37,593 nt of DNA from Desulfobacterales bacterium (GCA_016209225.1 JACQWO010000049.1:1-37593), one strand, 5' to 3'. Positions 1 through 9,168 are shown, counted from the stretch's first letter. Numbers and translations: made by a program. Notes: a model not told the origin generated them from the letters alone.

Positions 1-6
1 ATTGGT

Positions 7-840
7 TTACTCTGAGCTGCCGGCCCTGCTTGCTCTCTGCTGTAAATACCTGCCCCTTACTACTGACCACTGCCTGCTGGAATTCACCATGTACCTGAAT
101 ATCTCCCGCTCTTTAGGGTATACTGTGTGAGGATATATCCGATTGGGATCCAGGTTGTCCACGGCAAATAACCCTATGCGATGTATTGATAAATACTCGC
201 TGTTCGCTGTAAGCCAAAACTCCTGATCCCGCCACTTTACTCCCAGTGAATCCTGAAATGCAGGTATTATTAAACCATAGTCGTATAGGCTTCCATAATC
301 CTTCCTTAGTTCCACTAAAGCAATGGCCTTTTTATAGGCATCCTCTGCTGTAGACCGTAAGGCTACTCTTATGAGAAATCCCCTGCTATCCTTCTCCGCA
401 TATATGTCCAACTCCCCTCTCTCTAAAAGGGAAAGCACTGATGAATCTATATCACTGGAAATATTGTCCCCCCATATACTGTACCCCTTGTCTTTTAATA
501 AATCGATAAACGCCCCCTTTGTGTAGCTCCACGCTTCTTCATCACTGTCAAAATCCATCCTGGCCCGCAAGGGTAACAACTTAACCTTAGAGGGTACCTC
601 TATCTTTATGTCCCGAACTTTGCGCTCTCTCTTTACTAAACTCTCCCCATAGTAAAGATCCGATACCTCTCTGCCCCTATCATCTATCAGCTTCAAAGCT
701 AATAGAACTCCAACCTTGTCTGAACTATCCCTCTTCTCCAATATGTCAACCTTCTTCACTAACCATTCATCCGGAAATGGAAGCTCTATCTCCAAACCCT
801 TCTCCAAAAAAGCCTCGTTTACCTCCCTTACGGTCGCCAT
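7..840 (-). CDS. Hypothetical protein, 277 aa
   Basis: I do not recognise this protein. It is a soluble-looking, charged 277-residue chain with no signal peptide and no membrane segment. The C-terminal third is rich in aromatic residues (a Tyr/Trp-rich stretch around residues 185-240) and it ends in a basic, Ser-rich tail. The ATG at 840 is preceded by a strong Shine-Dalgarno (AGGAGG about seven bases upstream), which supports both the start and the reading frame. It lies 27 bp downstream of a TetR-family regulator on the same strand, so the two are probably co-transcribed and it may belong to that regulator's regulon; that is inference only. The gene is complete, with its stop at the window edge. 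Confidence is high that it is a gene and nil on function. Confidence 0.7.
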   Translation of the reverse strand: MATVREVNEAFLEKGLEIELPFPDEWLVKKVDILEKRDSSDKVGVLLALKLIDDRGREVSDLYYGESLVKRERKVRDIKIEVPSKVKLLPLRARMDFDSDEEAWSYTKGAFIDLLKDKGYSIWGDNISSDIDSSVLSLLERGELDIYAEKDSRGFLIRVALRSTAEDAYKKAIALVELRKDYGSLYDYGLIIPAFQDSLGVKWRDQEFWLTANSEYLSIHRIGLFAVDNLDPNRIYPHTVYPKEREIFRYMVNSSRQWSVVRGRYLQQRASRAGSSE

Positions 841-867
841 AGGTAAAGCCTCCTGAAAATATGATAT

Positions 868-1494
868 TTAGACCTTAATGGCTAAAAACATCAGTTCTAT
901 GTTTTTCCTAATTAAAGACTCAATATTAGTAGTTCTGCCTTTCAAATAATCAATGGTAGTTTGTGTCTGTAATATACCATGCATATTACTCCAAAAAAGG
1001 CTGGTAATGTCCCAGACATCTATTTGTTTGAATATACCTATACTAATCCCCTGCTTAATCACTTCACTAACCATTTTAAAGATAATATCGGTCTTATCAT
1101 CAATCTTCTCTATTAAATCAGGTATCAACTTTAAATTTAGATGCTCGTTAACAATGAAGTTTAAAATCCTATAATGATCCGGATGATTTTCACAAAAGTT
1201 GTAGTAGGTAGTAGCTATACTTACCAATAACTCATCAGGCGCCACATCTTGTTTTAGCACTTCTCTAAGTTCTTCAATAAGGATATCATAGGTTTCGACT
1301 ATCAGAGAAACGTACAATTCTTCTTTTCCCGAGAAGTAGAGATAGATAGTGCCCGTACTTAGTTCAGACTCCTGGGCAATTTCCTCTATTGTGGCATTCA
1401 TGAAACCCTTTTTCGAAAAACTATTTTTTGCTGCCCCAAGGATATCTTTCCGCCTCTTTATCTTTTCTTTTTCTTTCCTTTCAGGGATACCCAT
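868..1494 (-). CDS. TetR/AcrR-family transcriptional regulator
   Basis: A 208-residue one-component regulator of the TetR family. Residues 15-60 form the helix-turn-helix: the pattern ILGAAKNSFSKKGF followed by TIEEIAQ, then STGTIYLYFSGKEEL, is the classic TetR DNA-binding signature. The remaining 145 residues form the all-helical ligand-binding and dimerisation domain, which does not identify a ligand. The start is supported by AAAGGA upstream of the ATG at 1494. It is followed after 27 bp by an unknown 277-aa gene. TetR proteins usually repress their own operon and neighbours, so the AT-rich 112-bp region upstream (1495-1606) is the natural place for an operator; I did not find an unambiguous palindrome there. 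Confidence 0.9.
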   Translation of the reverse strand: MGIPERKEKEKIKRRKDILGAAKNSFSKKGFMNATIEEIAQESELSTGTIYLYFSGKEELYVSLIVETYDILIEELREVLKQDVAPDELLVSIATTYYNFCENHPDHYRILNFIVNEHLNLKLIPDLIEKIDDKTDIIFKMVSEVIKQGISIGIFKQIDVWDITSLFWSNMHGILQTQTTIDYLKGRTTNIESLIRKNIELMFLAIKV

Positions 1495-1606
1495 TTAAAT
1501 TCCTTTAAATTATATTAACTAAATGAAGACCATTCACTTTCTAAATCTAAATTAAAAAAATTTGGCAAAAAAGTCAACAAAAAAATAAACTAATTCTTTT
1601 TTCAAA

Positions 1607-1879
1607 TCACAGGACAACCTCTATCCTATCTATTTCACTCCATTTATAGCCCTCTGTATGTGGATAGACTACACCACAGCTTCCCATTATTTCAGGTTTA
1701 TAGTTTTGGTATTCTTCTAGGTTTTTAAACTCGTCGGATATGCTAATAGAATCACCTGCCTGGGTAATAACAAGCCCTCTTGCTGTCCTGCTATCTTTAA
1801 GCTTTATCTCTACATATTTACCCCACAGGTTTTCTTTTTCCTCATCTGTCATTCGATTTGATGAACTTGTTTTTTTCAT
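1607..1879 (-). CDS. Small LSm-like hypothetical protein, 90 aa
   Basis: A 90-residue protein with a charged N-terminus. Residues 24-60 read GKYVEIKLKDSRTARGLVI and continue with alternating hydrophobic residues, which resembles the bent beta-sheet start of an Sm/LSm or SH3-like small barrel. This is a weak, pattern-level resemblance; I cannot place it in a named family. It lies 36 bp downstream of adenine deaminase on the same strand and is probably co-transcribed with it. GAGGATTA precedes the ATG. It could bind RNA or be a protein-interaction barrel, but no function is assigned. Confidence 0.6.
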   Translation of the reverse strand: MKKTSSSNRMTDEEKENLWGKYVEIKLKDSRTARGLVITQAGDSISISDEFKNLEEYQNYKPEIMGSCGVVYPHTEGYKWSEIDRIEVVL

Positions 1880-1915
1880 TCATTAATCCTCGCTATTAAA
1901 GGTTCCCCAACTCTC

Positions 1916-3628
1916 CTATTCAAATAGGGGAACTATCCTAAATTCACTTACATCCACTAGTCCTTTGTCTGTAATCTTTAATTCAGGGATAACGGGCAAG
2001 GCAAGAAAAGATAAAGCCATAAAGGGATCTCTAACATGGCATCCAAGGGTCTTTGCTGATGCAAGAAGTCTTTTGATCCCATCGGCTACTTCCAAAAGCG
2101 GTCTATGGGACATCAATCCGGCAATTGGCAAAGGTAGAGAAGCTAATATATTCCCGTTTGCTACAACCAATTGTCCCCCACCTATCTTTTCTATTTCCAT
2201 TACCGCTTTCAACATATCATCGTCATTGGTTGCCACTACTATTATATTATGAGAATCGTGGGCAACCGAAGATCCTATAGCACCGGTTTTCAGCCCAAAA
2301 CCCCTTACAAACCCCAATCCAATATTGCCCGATCCGGTATGTCTTTCTATTACCGCTATCTTAAGAATATCCCTTTCGATATCAGCCAATGCATGGCCAT
2401 TAACAATTCTTACCTTCTCAATTATCTTCTTTGTCGTTATCTGATTTGGGACCAATTCTATTATCCTGGCATTCTCTGAAGATGCCTTTATTTTCAATCT
2501 GTCAATGTCCATCTTTTTTATCATAATGGAGTTCCTGAGGGTTGGTTTTTTCCCTTTTAGTGGCAGTTCCAAAAGCCGGCCATCCTTTGCCACCAATTTA
2601 CCGCCTTTAAACACCATTTCGACTCTTAGATCCTTTAACGTTTTGAATACGGTAATATCCGCTTTGTACCCCGGCGCTATAGCGCCTAATCTGTTCAAAC
2701 GGAAATACTCTGAAGGGTTTAACGTGGCCATCTGGATAGCAATGACAGGATCTAGTCCCTGTTTAACAGCCCTTCTTATTATGAAGTCCATATGCCCTTC
2801 CTCAACCAGGTCAAGGAGATGTTTGTCATCGGTAACAAAGAGGTACCTCCTTGAATTAGTGGGTGTTACTAATGGTAAAAGGGTCTTCATATTTTTTGCT
2901 ACCGTTCCCTCCCTGATCATTATGTACATCCCTTTTTGGAGTTTCTCTCTTGCCTCTTTAAGAGTTGTACACTCATGATCCGAACCTATACCCACAGATA
3001 TATAAGCATTGAGAGCATTTCCAACCAGCATAGGCGCATGCCCATCAATCCTTTTTCCTTTAGCTATTTCTATCTTTCTCAAAATCTCAGGGTCTTCATC
3101 TATTACCCCTGGGAAGTTCATAACCTCGCCGAGACCCAGTGCCCACTCTTTGTGAATTAGCTTTAAAAGGTCTGAAGCAGACAATCTTGCTCCAGAGGTT
3201 TCCATGTCTGTAGCAGGCACACAGGAAGGCAGCATGATGTATACGTCCAGGGGGGTTAATCTGCCTGATTCAGCTATGTATGTAATGCCTTCTGTCCCCA
3301 TAACGTTGGCTATTTCATGGGGATCAGCTATTATTGAAGTAGTCCCCAGAGGAACAACAGCCCCTGCAAATTCAGATACTGAAACCATTGAACTTTCCAC
3401 ATGGATATGACCATCAATAAAACCCGGACAGAGAAACTTCCCCTTCAGGTCTATAATTTCCCTGGCATTATAATCTCCAAACCCTATGATTATTGAGTCG
3501 TGGATTGCCACATCGGCAGAAAAAATGCTGCCTGAAAACACATCCACAACTCTGGCATTTTTGATTAAAAGATCTGCCTTTTCTTTTCCACAAGCAACCC
3601 TAATCCTGCTTTTCAATTGATGTTCCAT
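1916..3628 (-). CDS. ade: Adenine deaminase
   Basis: Adenine deaminase of the amidohydrolase superfamily (Ade/AdeC type), which converts adenine to hypoxanthine and ammonia in purine salvage. The metal-binding motif GHIHVESSM is present near residue 75-85, followed by DPHEIANVMG, then GHAPML, the SDHECT segment and the LFVTDD metal-ligand region. The C-terminal region includes the GAIGSSVAHDSHNIIVVATN stretch typical of this family and the length (about 570 aa) is normal. An ATG at 3646 is open but has no Shine-Dalgarno; the ATG at 3628 has AGAAGG five bases upstream and is preferred. The gene diverges from the sensor kinase across a 200-bp AT-rich gap. Confidence 0.93.
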   Translation of the reverse strand: MEHQLKSRIRVACGKEKADLLIKNARVVDVFSGSIFSADVAIHDSIIIGFGDYNAREIIDLKGKFLCPGFIDGHIHVESSMVSVSEFAGAVVPLGTTSIIADPHEIANVMGTEGITYIAESGRLTPLDVYIMLPSCVPATDMETSGARLSASDLLKLIHKEWALGLGEVMNFPGVIDEDPEILRKIEIAKGKRIDGHAPMLVGNALNAYISVGIGSDHECTTLKEAREKLQKGMYIMIREGTVAKNMKTLLPLVTPTNSRRYLFVTDDKHLLDLVEEGHMDFIIRRAVKQGLDPVIAIQMATLNPSEYFRLNRLGAIAPGYKADITVFKTLKDLRVEMVFKGGKLVAKDGRLLELPLKGKKPTLRNSIMIKKMDIDRLKIKASSENARIIELVPNQITTKKIIEKVRIVNGHALADIERDILKIAVIERHTGSGNIGLGFVRGFGLKTGAIGSSVAHDSHNIIVVATNDDDMLKAVMEIEKIGGGQLVVANGNILASLPLPIAGLMSHRPLLEVADGIKRLLASAKTLGCHVRDPFMALSFLALPVIPELKITDKGLVDVSEFRIVPLFE

Positions 3629-3844
3629 AGCAACCTTCTCATACATAGTCAGAAAAAATAAATTCGAATATCAAATATCGAAATCCGAAACAAATCCTAA
3701 TATTAAATGACCAAAATTTAAAACATAGTTCAGAACATTATATCTATCATCACAGTCTCCATTTGTCAAAAATTTTTAGCTTGAAAGAATCCTCTCCATA
3801 TAGTATTAGATATAAACTGATAACTCAAAAAAGGATTTCTTGCC

Positions 3845-6376
3845 ATGAAAGAGCAGAGTGAAGATGAAAGGACTATTGAAAGAGCAATATTTGCTGACAG
3901 ATTAGCGCGATTTGTCTTGTTTCCCTTTCTATTCGGCATTGCTGTAATAGCCTACACTAAAGGCATACCCTACCCCCTCATCCCAATCGGTATTGTGTTG
4001 GTCGCTTATTATATCACTGCTCAAATCACCATAGTCTTAATTAAGAGAAATTTTTGTCCAAAGTGGGTATACCTCTTTAGGTTAATAATAAGTATGGTAC
4101 TGACCGCCATTGCCGTCCATTACACCGGAGGGATAGAGAGCCCCCTCTTTATCCTTCTTGGGATAAGCTTTATAATGTCAGCCCTGATTCTTCCCCTCAA
4201 ACAGTCCATATTCGTATTTGTTGTAGGTGGTGTAGCTTATCTTGCAGAGATATGGTTAGAGCACTACGGGATAATACCTCATATCCATATCGTTAATGCC
4301 TTTAGTGCCAATGCATTTCAGGATACCACTTATCTCCTGATTTTCAGTCTGGTTATTGTAACTGTGCTTGCTGGTATGGGAACTTTAACAGGGTATCTAA
4401 TAAGATTCCTCAATCTCCAGCTTGAAGAACTCAGGGAAGCAAAAACCCACACAGAAAATCTGGTTAAAGTCCTTGAAGAAGCAAGAGTGACCCTGGAGGA
4501 TAAGGTTAAGGAGAGAACCAGAGAGATTGCCGAATCAGAAGAGAAATACAGAAACATAGTCGACAAGTCATTTGATGGGATATATATCGTACAGGACGAT
4601 GTCTTTAAATTTGTAAATACGAGATTTGAGGAAATAACGGGATATACGGCAGAAGAGCTGAAACATATGGATTTCAGAGAGCTAATTGCCCCGGAGAGCC
4701 TTGAACTGGTTTCCGAAAGAGGACTAAAGAGGCAGAGGGGAGAGAAGGTACCGGAAAACTATGAATTTGTGGAACTAAGGAAAGATGGGAAGAAGATAGA
4801 TGTTGAGGTTTTTGCAACGACCATCAATTATAAAGGCAGACTTGCTGTTCAGGCATATATTAGAGATATCACAGAAAAGAAGATACTGGAAAATGAGATC
4901 AGAGAGACCAGAGATTTAGTGGATAGCATCCTCCAGAGTTCTGCCGATGCCATTGTCGCAGTTGACAGAAAGGGTATCGTAACTTTTGCCAGTAAAGGGG
5001 CAGAGGAAATGTTGGGGTATAGGGAAAGCTGGATCGGCACCCACACCTCGAAATACTATGCAAAGGGGATGGAAAAGGCAAAAGAACTGGAGGGTATAGT
5101 GAGGGAGAAAGAAAAGCTGGAGAATTATGAAATAGATTATATAGCCGAGGATGGAAGAATAATCTCTGCAATCGTATCGGCTTCCCTGTTAAGGGATGTA
5201 AATGGAAAGGTTATCGGATCACTGGGCGTTGCAAAAGATATTACAGAGAAAAAGAAACTGGAAAATGAGACCAGAGAGGTCAAGAACTTCCTGGAAAATA
5301 TTATTGAGAGTTCCATTGACGGTATAACTACAACCAACAACAAGGGCGTTATTACTTTTGCCAGTAAAGGGGCAGAGGAAATGTTGGGGTATAGGAGAGA
5401 AGAAACCATAGGAACTCATATATATCAATACTACCTTAACGGGAGAGAAGATGCCAGAAAGATCATGAAGGTGTTGGGGAAAGACGGGAGGCTGCAAAAT
5501 TATGAGATCGATATCATTGCAAAGGATGGTCGTATCGTTCCCATCAACACCTCTGCCTCTCTGATAAGGGATAACAGAGGGAAAACAATAGGGACTATGG
5601 GGGTTTACAAGGATATTACCGAGAAAAAAAGGTTAGAGGAAGAGATCAGGCGTAGGAATGAGGAGTTAGAGAATTTCGTCTATACCGTATCGCATGATCT
5701 AAAATCCCCTCTGGTCTCTCTGCAGGGCTTTGCTTCGATCCTCCTGAGCGATTATAAGGATAAGATAGACGAGAACGGGCAGCATTATCTTGAGCGCATA
5801 GGCCAAAATGCAAGTTATATGGAGACCCTTACTCAAGACCTCCTTGAGTTGTCAAAAGTCGGGAGGGTGGTGGGCGCCTTTGAGAAGGTTGACACTTCGA
5901 AGATAATAGAGGAGCTAACTGGACGGGTACAACACCTCCTGGAAGAAAAAAAGATAGAGTTACTTCTTCGGAACCACTTTCCAATTGTCTACTGTGACAG
6001 AAACAGGATCCTGCAGGTATTTGAGAACCTCATCAGCAATTCCATAAAATTTATGGGCGATGCAGAGAGCCCTGTAATTGAGATTGGCCACACGGATAAA
6101 GGAGAGGTTTATGAATTTTATGTTAGGGATAATGGAATAGGGATAGAGAAGAAATACCATGAAAAGATATTCATAATATTCCAGCGGCTTCAGGATTTAG
6201 AGGGTGTTGAAGGAACAGGGGTAGGGTTGGCTATTATAAAGAGGATAGTTGAAAACCACGGTGGAAATATCTGGGTAGGGTCCGAGAAGGGCAAAGGGGC
6301 TACATTCCATTTTACGTTGCCGAAGAGAAATCTGGGTCAGCCCTACACGCTGCCAAAGAGGCAAAACATTGATTGA
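3845..6376 (+). CDS. Membrane-bound sensor histidine kinase with three PAS domains
   Basis: An 843-residue sensor kinase. Residues 18-190 contain about six hydrophobic membrane segments, followed by a coiled coil (about 192-232). Three PAS domains follow (about 233-350, 355-475 and 480-600), then a HisKA dimerisation domain with phospho-acceptor H617 in SHDLKSPL, and a HATPase_c domain with the N box (ENLISNSIKF), G1 (RDNGIGI) and G2 (GTGVGLAIIKRIVENHGG). PAS2 and PAS3 are close duplicates, including 42 identical bases. The HATPase resembles phytochrome-type kinases that pair with Rcp1-like regulators, and exactly such a regulator follows after 15 bp with a strong Shine-Dalgarno. The ligand is unknown; PAS domains may bind haem, flavin or small molecules. 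Confidence 0.93.
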   Translation: MKEQSEDERTIERAIFADRLARFVLFPFLFGIAVIAYTKGIPYPLIPIGIVLVAYYITAQITIVLIKRNFCPKWVYLFRLIISMVLTAIAVHYTGGIESPLFILLGISFIMSALILPLKQSIFVFVVGGVAYLAEIWLEHYGIIPHIHIVNAFSANAFQDTTYLLIFSLVIVTVLAGMGTLTGYLIRFLNLQLEELREAKTHTENLVKVLEEARVTLEDKVKERTREIAESEEKYRNIVDKSFDGIYIVQDDVFKFVNTRFEEITGYTAEELKHMDFRELIAPESLELVSERGLKRQRGEKVPENYEFVELRKDGKKIDVEVFATTINYKGRLAVQAYIRDITEKKILENEIRETRDLVDSILQSSADAIVAVDRKGIVTFASKGAEEMLGYRESWIGTHTSKYYAKGMEKAKELEGIVREKEKLENYEIDYIAEDGRIISAIVSASLLRDVNGKVIGSLGVAKDITEKKKLENETREVKNFLENIIESSIDGITTTNNKGVITFASKGAEEMLGYRREETIGTHIYQYYLNGREDARKIMKVLGKDGRLQNYEIDIIAKDGRIVPINTSASLIRDNRGKTIGTMGVYKDITEKKRLEEEIRRRNEELENFVYTVSHDLKSPLVSLQGFASILLSDYKDKIDENGQHYLERIGQNASYMETLTQDLLELSKVGRVVGAFEKVDTSKIIEELTGRVQHLLEEKKIELLLRNHFPIVYCDRNRILQVFENLISNSIKFMGDAESPVIEIGHTDKGEVYEFYVRDNGIGIEKKYHEKIFIIFQRLQDLEGVEGTGVGLAIIKRIVENHGGNIWVGSEKGKGATFHFTLPKRNLGQPYTLPKRQNID

Positions 6377-6391
6377 AAGGAGATTTATAGG

Positions 6392-6832
6392 ATGAATAGT
6401 GAACCTGTAAAGATGCTACTGGTAGAAGACAACGATGATCATGTGGAGTTGACTAAGAGGGCATTAAGGGAAAACGGGATACTCAATGATATCTATGTTG
6501 TCAAAGACGGCCAGGAAGCCCTTGATTTTTTGTATCACAGAGGGAAATACTCTGACAAAACCAAAGCTCCAAGGCCAGGACTTATACTGCTGGATGTTAA
6601 GTTGCCTAAAATAGACGGGTTTGAGGTCTTAGAAAAGATCAAAAGCGACCCTGACCTAAAGTTGATTCCCGTGATAATGCTAACAACTTCGTCTAGAGAT
6701 GAGGAGATAGCCAAGGGATATGCCGGTGGGGCCAATAGCTATGTTACAAAACCGGTTGACTTCAATGAATTTGTTAATAAAATAAAAAGCATCCGACTAT
6801 ATTGGGTGCTTGTTAACAAGCTGCCAAAATGA
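6392..6832 (+). CDS. Rcp1-like single-domain response regulator
   Basis: A 146-residue stand-alone receiver domain. It shows the acidic pocket VEDNDD near residues 11-16, the phospho-acceptor D68 in LLDVKLPKIDG, the switch Thr in MLTTSS and the conserved Lys in TKPVDF. The longer loop between beta 2 and beta 3 (HRGKYSDKTKAPRPG) is characteristic of Rcp1-type regulators that serve phytochrome-like kinases. No output domain is present, so it probably works by protein-protein contact or phosphotransfer. AAAGGAG precedes the ATG, and it is translationally close to the upstream kinase, its most likely partner. Confidence 0.93.
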   Translation: MNSEPVKMLLVEDNDDHVELTKRALRENGILNDIYVVKDGQEALDFLYHRGKYSDKTKAPRPGLILLDVKLPKIDGFEVLEKIKSDPDLKLIPVIMLTTSSRDEEIAKGYAGGANSYVTKPVDFNEFVNKIKSIRLYWVLVNKLPK

Positions 6833-6890
6833 CTGACTTAATATGACGGCTAATCTGCCGTAAGATGTTTCCATATCCCTTAATGGGCCC

Positions 6891-7036
6891 GTAAAAGGTC
6901 AAAATTGGGATGGCAAAGTAAAAAGCTCCAGATTGCAAGGCGCGCAAATCCGAAGGAGTGAAACGTACTTAGGGGTACGCTGCAACGACGAAGGATGCAG
7001 TGGAACGCCGCAGATGGACTTTTTACGAAGCCATCA
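6891..7036 (+). repeat. Dispersed MITE-like repeat, copy 1
   Basis: About 146 bp that is homologous over its full length to the reverse complement of 13240-13393. Shared blocks include AAAGCTCCAGAT, CAAATCCGAAGGA, GGATGCAG, GGAACGCCGCAGATGGAC and CTTTTT-CGAAGCC. The element lies between the response regulator and the hybrid kinase. Its ends are imperfect inverted repeats built on the word TTCGTAAAAAGTC. It has no coding potential of its own, although a spurious TTG-started frame runs through it into the hybrid kinase. It looks like a non-autonomous palindromic element. Confidence 0.75.
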
Positions 7037-7061
7037 AGAGAGTACTACGAAAGGAACAAAT

Positions 7062-8645
7062 ATGGAAGATAACCATACAAGGATATTGATAGTTGAAGAC
7101 AACCCAAACCATATAGAGTTAATGCAAAAGGCTCTTTCCAAACACAACAATAATCTTGACATTGATACCACTGCTTCCGGAGAAGAATGTTGGGCTATGT
7201 TAGGTCAGGGGGCTTACGATGCGGTACTGCTCGACTATACCCTGCCAAAGGTAGATGGTCTGGAGGTCTTGAAAAGAATCAGGGAAAAACACTATCAGGT
7301 CCCGGTTATTATGGTAACAGGATGGGGAGATGAAAGAATCGCTGTTAAGGCTATGAAGTTAGGGGCATATGATTACATTACCAAATCCAGAGATTATCTC
7401 CTAACCCTCCCTTTTGTTGTCCAGAAGACTATTGAACAGTATCGTGTTGCCAAAGAGAAAGAACGATTGGATCAAGAGGTAAAAGAAACCAAAGAATACT
7501 TAGAAAACCTTCTGGAAAATGCCAATGACATTATCTATACCCTTGATATGGATGGCAGGATCATATATGTTAACCAGAAGATCGAAGAGTACGGGATAAA
7601 GAGAGAAAAGTTGATTGGCAAGGAGTTCTTCTCCTTATTCCCTGAAAAACAGTCGAAAAAGAGATTCAAAGATTCAGTAATGAGTAGCAGAAAAAAGAAT
7701 TTTGAAACTGTGTTTAAGGATAAACACGGTGAAACAATATATCTGGTGGTCTCTACTTCTCCGTTAAAGGACGAATACGGAAAAGTGAACGGCATATCCG
7801 GTATAGCCAGAGACGTTACCGAGACCAAAAAACTAGAACAGCATCAGCATGAGATGGAAATAGAGTTGATGGAACATCATAAACTCTCTTCAATAGGGAC
7901 ATTGGTTCAAGGGATAGCCCACAATATGAATTCCCCCCTAACAGGCATATTGGGAAGGTCTCAGCTTCTGGAACACAAGCTGAAAAAGCAGAAAGAAAAG
8001 CTGATGAAATTGTCGAGAGAAAAGGGGATAAAAGAGATCGACGAAATATTACCAGAATCTGATAATGCTATAAAAGATACCATGTCGATCAACAAAAATG
8101 TAGAAAGGCTGGCTGGGATAATAAAAAATATGATGTACAAAAGCCGGCAAGAACAAACAGAAGAACTTCAATTGATAAATATTTGTGAGTTGTTGAAAGA
8201 AGAACTTGCCTTTCTGGAAGCCGACACGTTCTTCAAATATGACATAATAAAAAAGTACAATTTTGATGAGTCTATCCCTCCTATCAAGGCAGTCTATAGC
8301 GATTTCAGCCAGAGTTTCCTCAATATTATCAGGAACTCCCTGGATGCTATGTACTGTTCGGATAAAAAGGAACTGACGGTAACTACAAGACTTGTAGGAA
8401 ACCACATCTTTCTGGATGTCCATGATACAGGTGTGGGTATAAAAAAAGAGCGCTTGCCAAAGATATTTGACCCATTTTTCACAACCAAACCCTCAAACTC
8501 CACTGATGGATCCCCGACCGGCATAGGACTGGGGTTACACAGCTGCTATATCTTGCTAAAAAAATATGGCGTTAAGATAGATGTTAAGAGCAAACCACAA
8601 GATACTACATTTACTTTGAAAATCCCTTATCAAAAACTAAGGTAA
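7062..8645 (+). CDS. Hybrid response regulator-PAS-histidine kinase
   Basis: A soluble 527-residue signalling protein. Domains in order: receiver (residues 1-125, acidic VEDN and phospho-acceptor D58 in LLDYTLPKVDG), coiled coil (about 130-155), PAS (about 155-275), HisKA-type domain with the H box GIAHNMNSPL (H287), and HATPase_c with RNSLDAM, DTGVGI, the FDPFFTTK motif and GIGLGLHSCY. This is the NtrB-like order in which the receiver input controls a C-terminal kinase. The start is set at ATG 7062, preceded by AAAGGAAC. A TTG at 6933 is in frame, but the extra 43 residues would be encoded by the dispersed repeat and look like nothing. It is the third member of the signalling cluster and may receive phosphate from the upstream kinase. 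Confidence 0.9.
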   Translation: MEDNHTRILIVEDNPNHIELMQKALSKHNNNLDIDTTASGEECWAMLGQGAYDAVLLDYTLPKVDGLEVLKRIREKHYQVPVIMVTGWGDERIAVKAMKLGAYDYITKSRDYLLTLPFVVQKTIEQYRVAKEKERLDQEVKETKEYLENLLENANDIIYTLDMDGRIIYVNQKIEEYGIKREKLIGKEFFSLFPEKQSKKRFKDSVMSSRKKNFETVFKDKHGETIYLVVSTSPLKDEYGKVNGISGIARDVTETKKLEQHQHEMEIELMEHHKLSSIGTLVQGIAHNMNSPLTGILGRSQLLEHKLKKQKEKLMKLSREKGIKEIDEILPESDNAIKDTMSINKNVERLAGIIKNMMYKSRQEQTEELQLINICELLKEELAFLEADTFFKYDIIKKYNFDESIPPIKAVYSDFSQSFLNIIRNSLDAMYCSDKKELTVTTRLVGNHIFLDVHDTGVGIKKERLPKIFDPFFTTKPSNSTDGSPTGIGLGLHSCYILLKKYGVKIDVKSKPQDTTFTLKIPYQKLR

Positions 8646-8721
8646 CAGTTTAATCAGGAGTCAGAATAAAAAGGGAACAATATAGACATTTCAAAGCAAA
8701 CGGTAAACGCGATAAGTTGAC

Positions 8722-9168
8722 ATGGACAGGTTAGATAGGGATATATTGAACAGGATTCAGTCTAAATTCCCCATCAGTTCCAGACCATTTAAAGTGCTGG
8801 GAGAGGAATTAAATATATCTGAAGACAATATGATAGAGAGGGTTAAGCAATTGATACATAAAGGCTATATTCGACGCCTTGGTGCTTCCTTTGACTCAAA
8901 GAAACTGGGTTTTACAAGCACACTGTGTGCGGCCAGGGTACCCCCTGAAAAGATTCAAGATTTTGTTAAAGTACTACATTCATATCAGGGCATAACACAT
9001 AACTACAAAAGAGAACATGAGTATAATGTATGGTTTACTTTTATTGGTGAATCCAAAGAGGAGATTATCTATAGCCTCGCTGATATATCAAAAAAAACAG
9101 CCATTAAAGACATCCTCAATCTCCCTGCCAAAAAAATCTTTAAGGTAAATGTTGAGTTTGAAACATGA
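8722..9168 (+). CDS. Siroheme decarboxylase subunit (AhbA/AhbB-like, Lrp/AsnC fold)
   Basis: A 148-residue protein with an N-terminal Lrp/AsnC-like helix-turn-helix (LDRDILNRIQ, then LGEELNISEDNMIERVKQL) and a C-terminal ferredoxin-like domain. The segment GYIRRLGASFDSKKLGF and the motif HNYKREHEYNVWF are the hallmarks of the siroheme decarboxylase family (AhbA/AhbB; NirD/L/G/H in haem d1 synthesis) rather than of transcriptional Lrp proteins. In the alternative haem pathway of sulfate reducers and archaea, AhbAB removes two acetate carboxyls from siroheme to give didecarboxysiroheme. Only one subunit is present here, so the partner must be elsewhere or the enzyme is a homomer. Its stop overlaps the metG start by 4 bp, implying translational coupling. 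Confidence 0.85.
   Translation: MDRLDRDILNRIQSKFPISSRPFKVLGEELNISEDNMIERVKQLIHKGYIRRLGASFDSKKLGFTSTLCAARVPPEKIQDFVKVLHSYQGITHNYKREHEYNVWFTFIGESKEEIIYSLADISKKTAIKDILNLPAKKIFKVNVEFET

Noticed and set aside
3660-3725. Word-repeat element of TTCGAATATC/AAATATCGAAATCCG type
   Set aside because: It looks like one arm of such an element, but no matching inverted arm is present, so it is treated as AT-rich intergenic DNA.
3737-3769. TTGACA/TATAAT promoter for adenine deaminase (minus strand)
   Set aside because: Both boxes are perfect, but the spacer is 21 bp, too long for a normal sigma-70 promoter.
6933-7061. TTG-started N-terminal extension of the hybrid kinase
   Set aside because: The 43 extra residues are encoded by the dispersed repeat, and ATG 7062 has a good ribosome site directly before the receiver domain.
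8722-9168. Lrp/AsnC transcriptional regulator
   Set aside because: The HNYKREHEYNVWF motif and the following segments fit the siroheme decarboxylase family, not transcriptional Lrp proteins.
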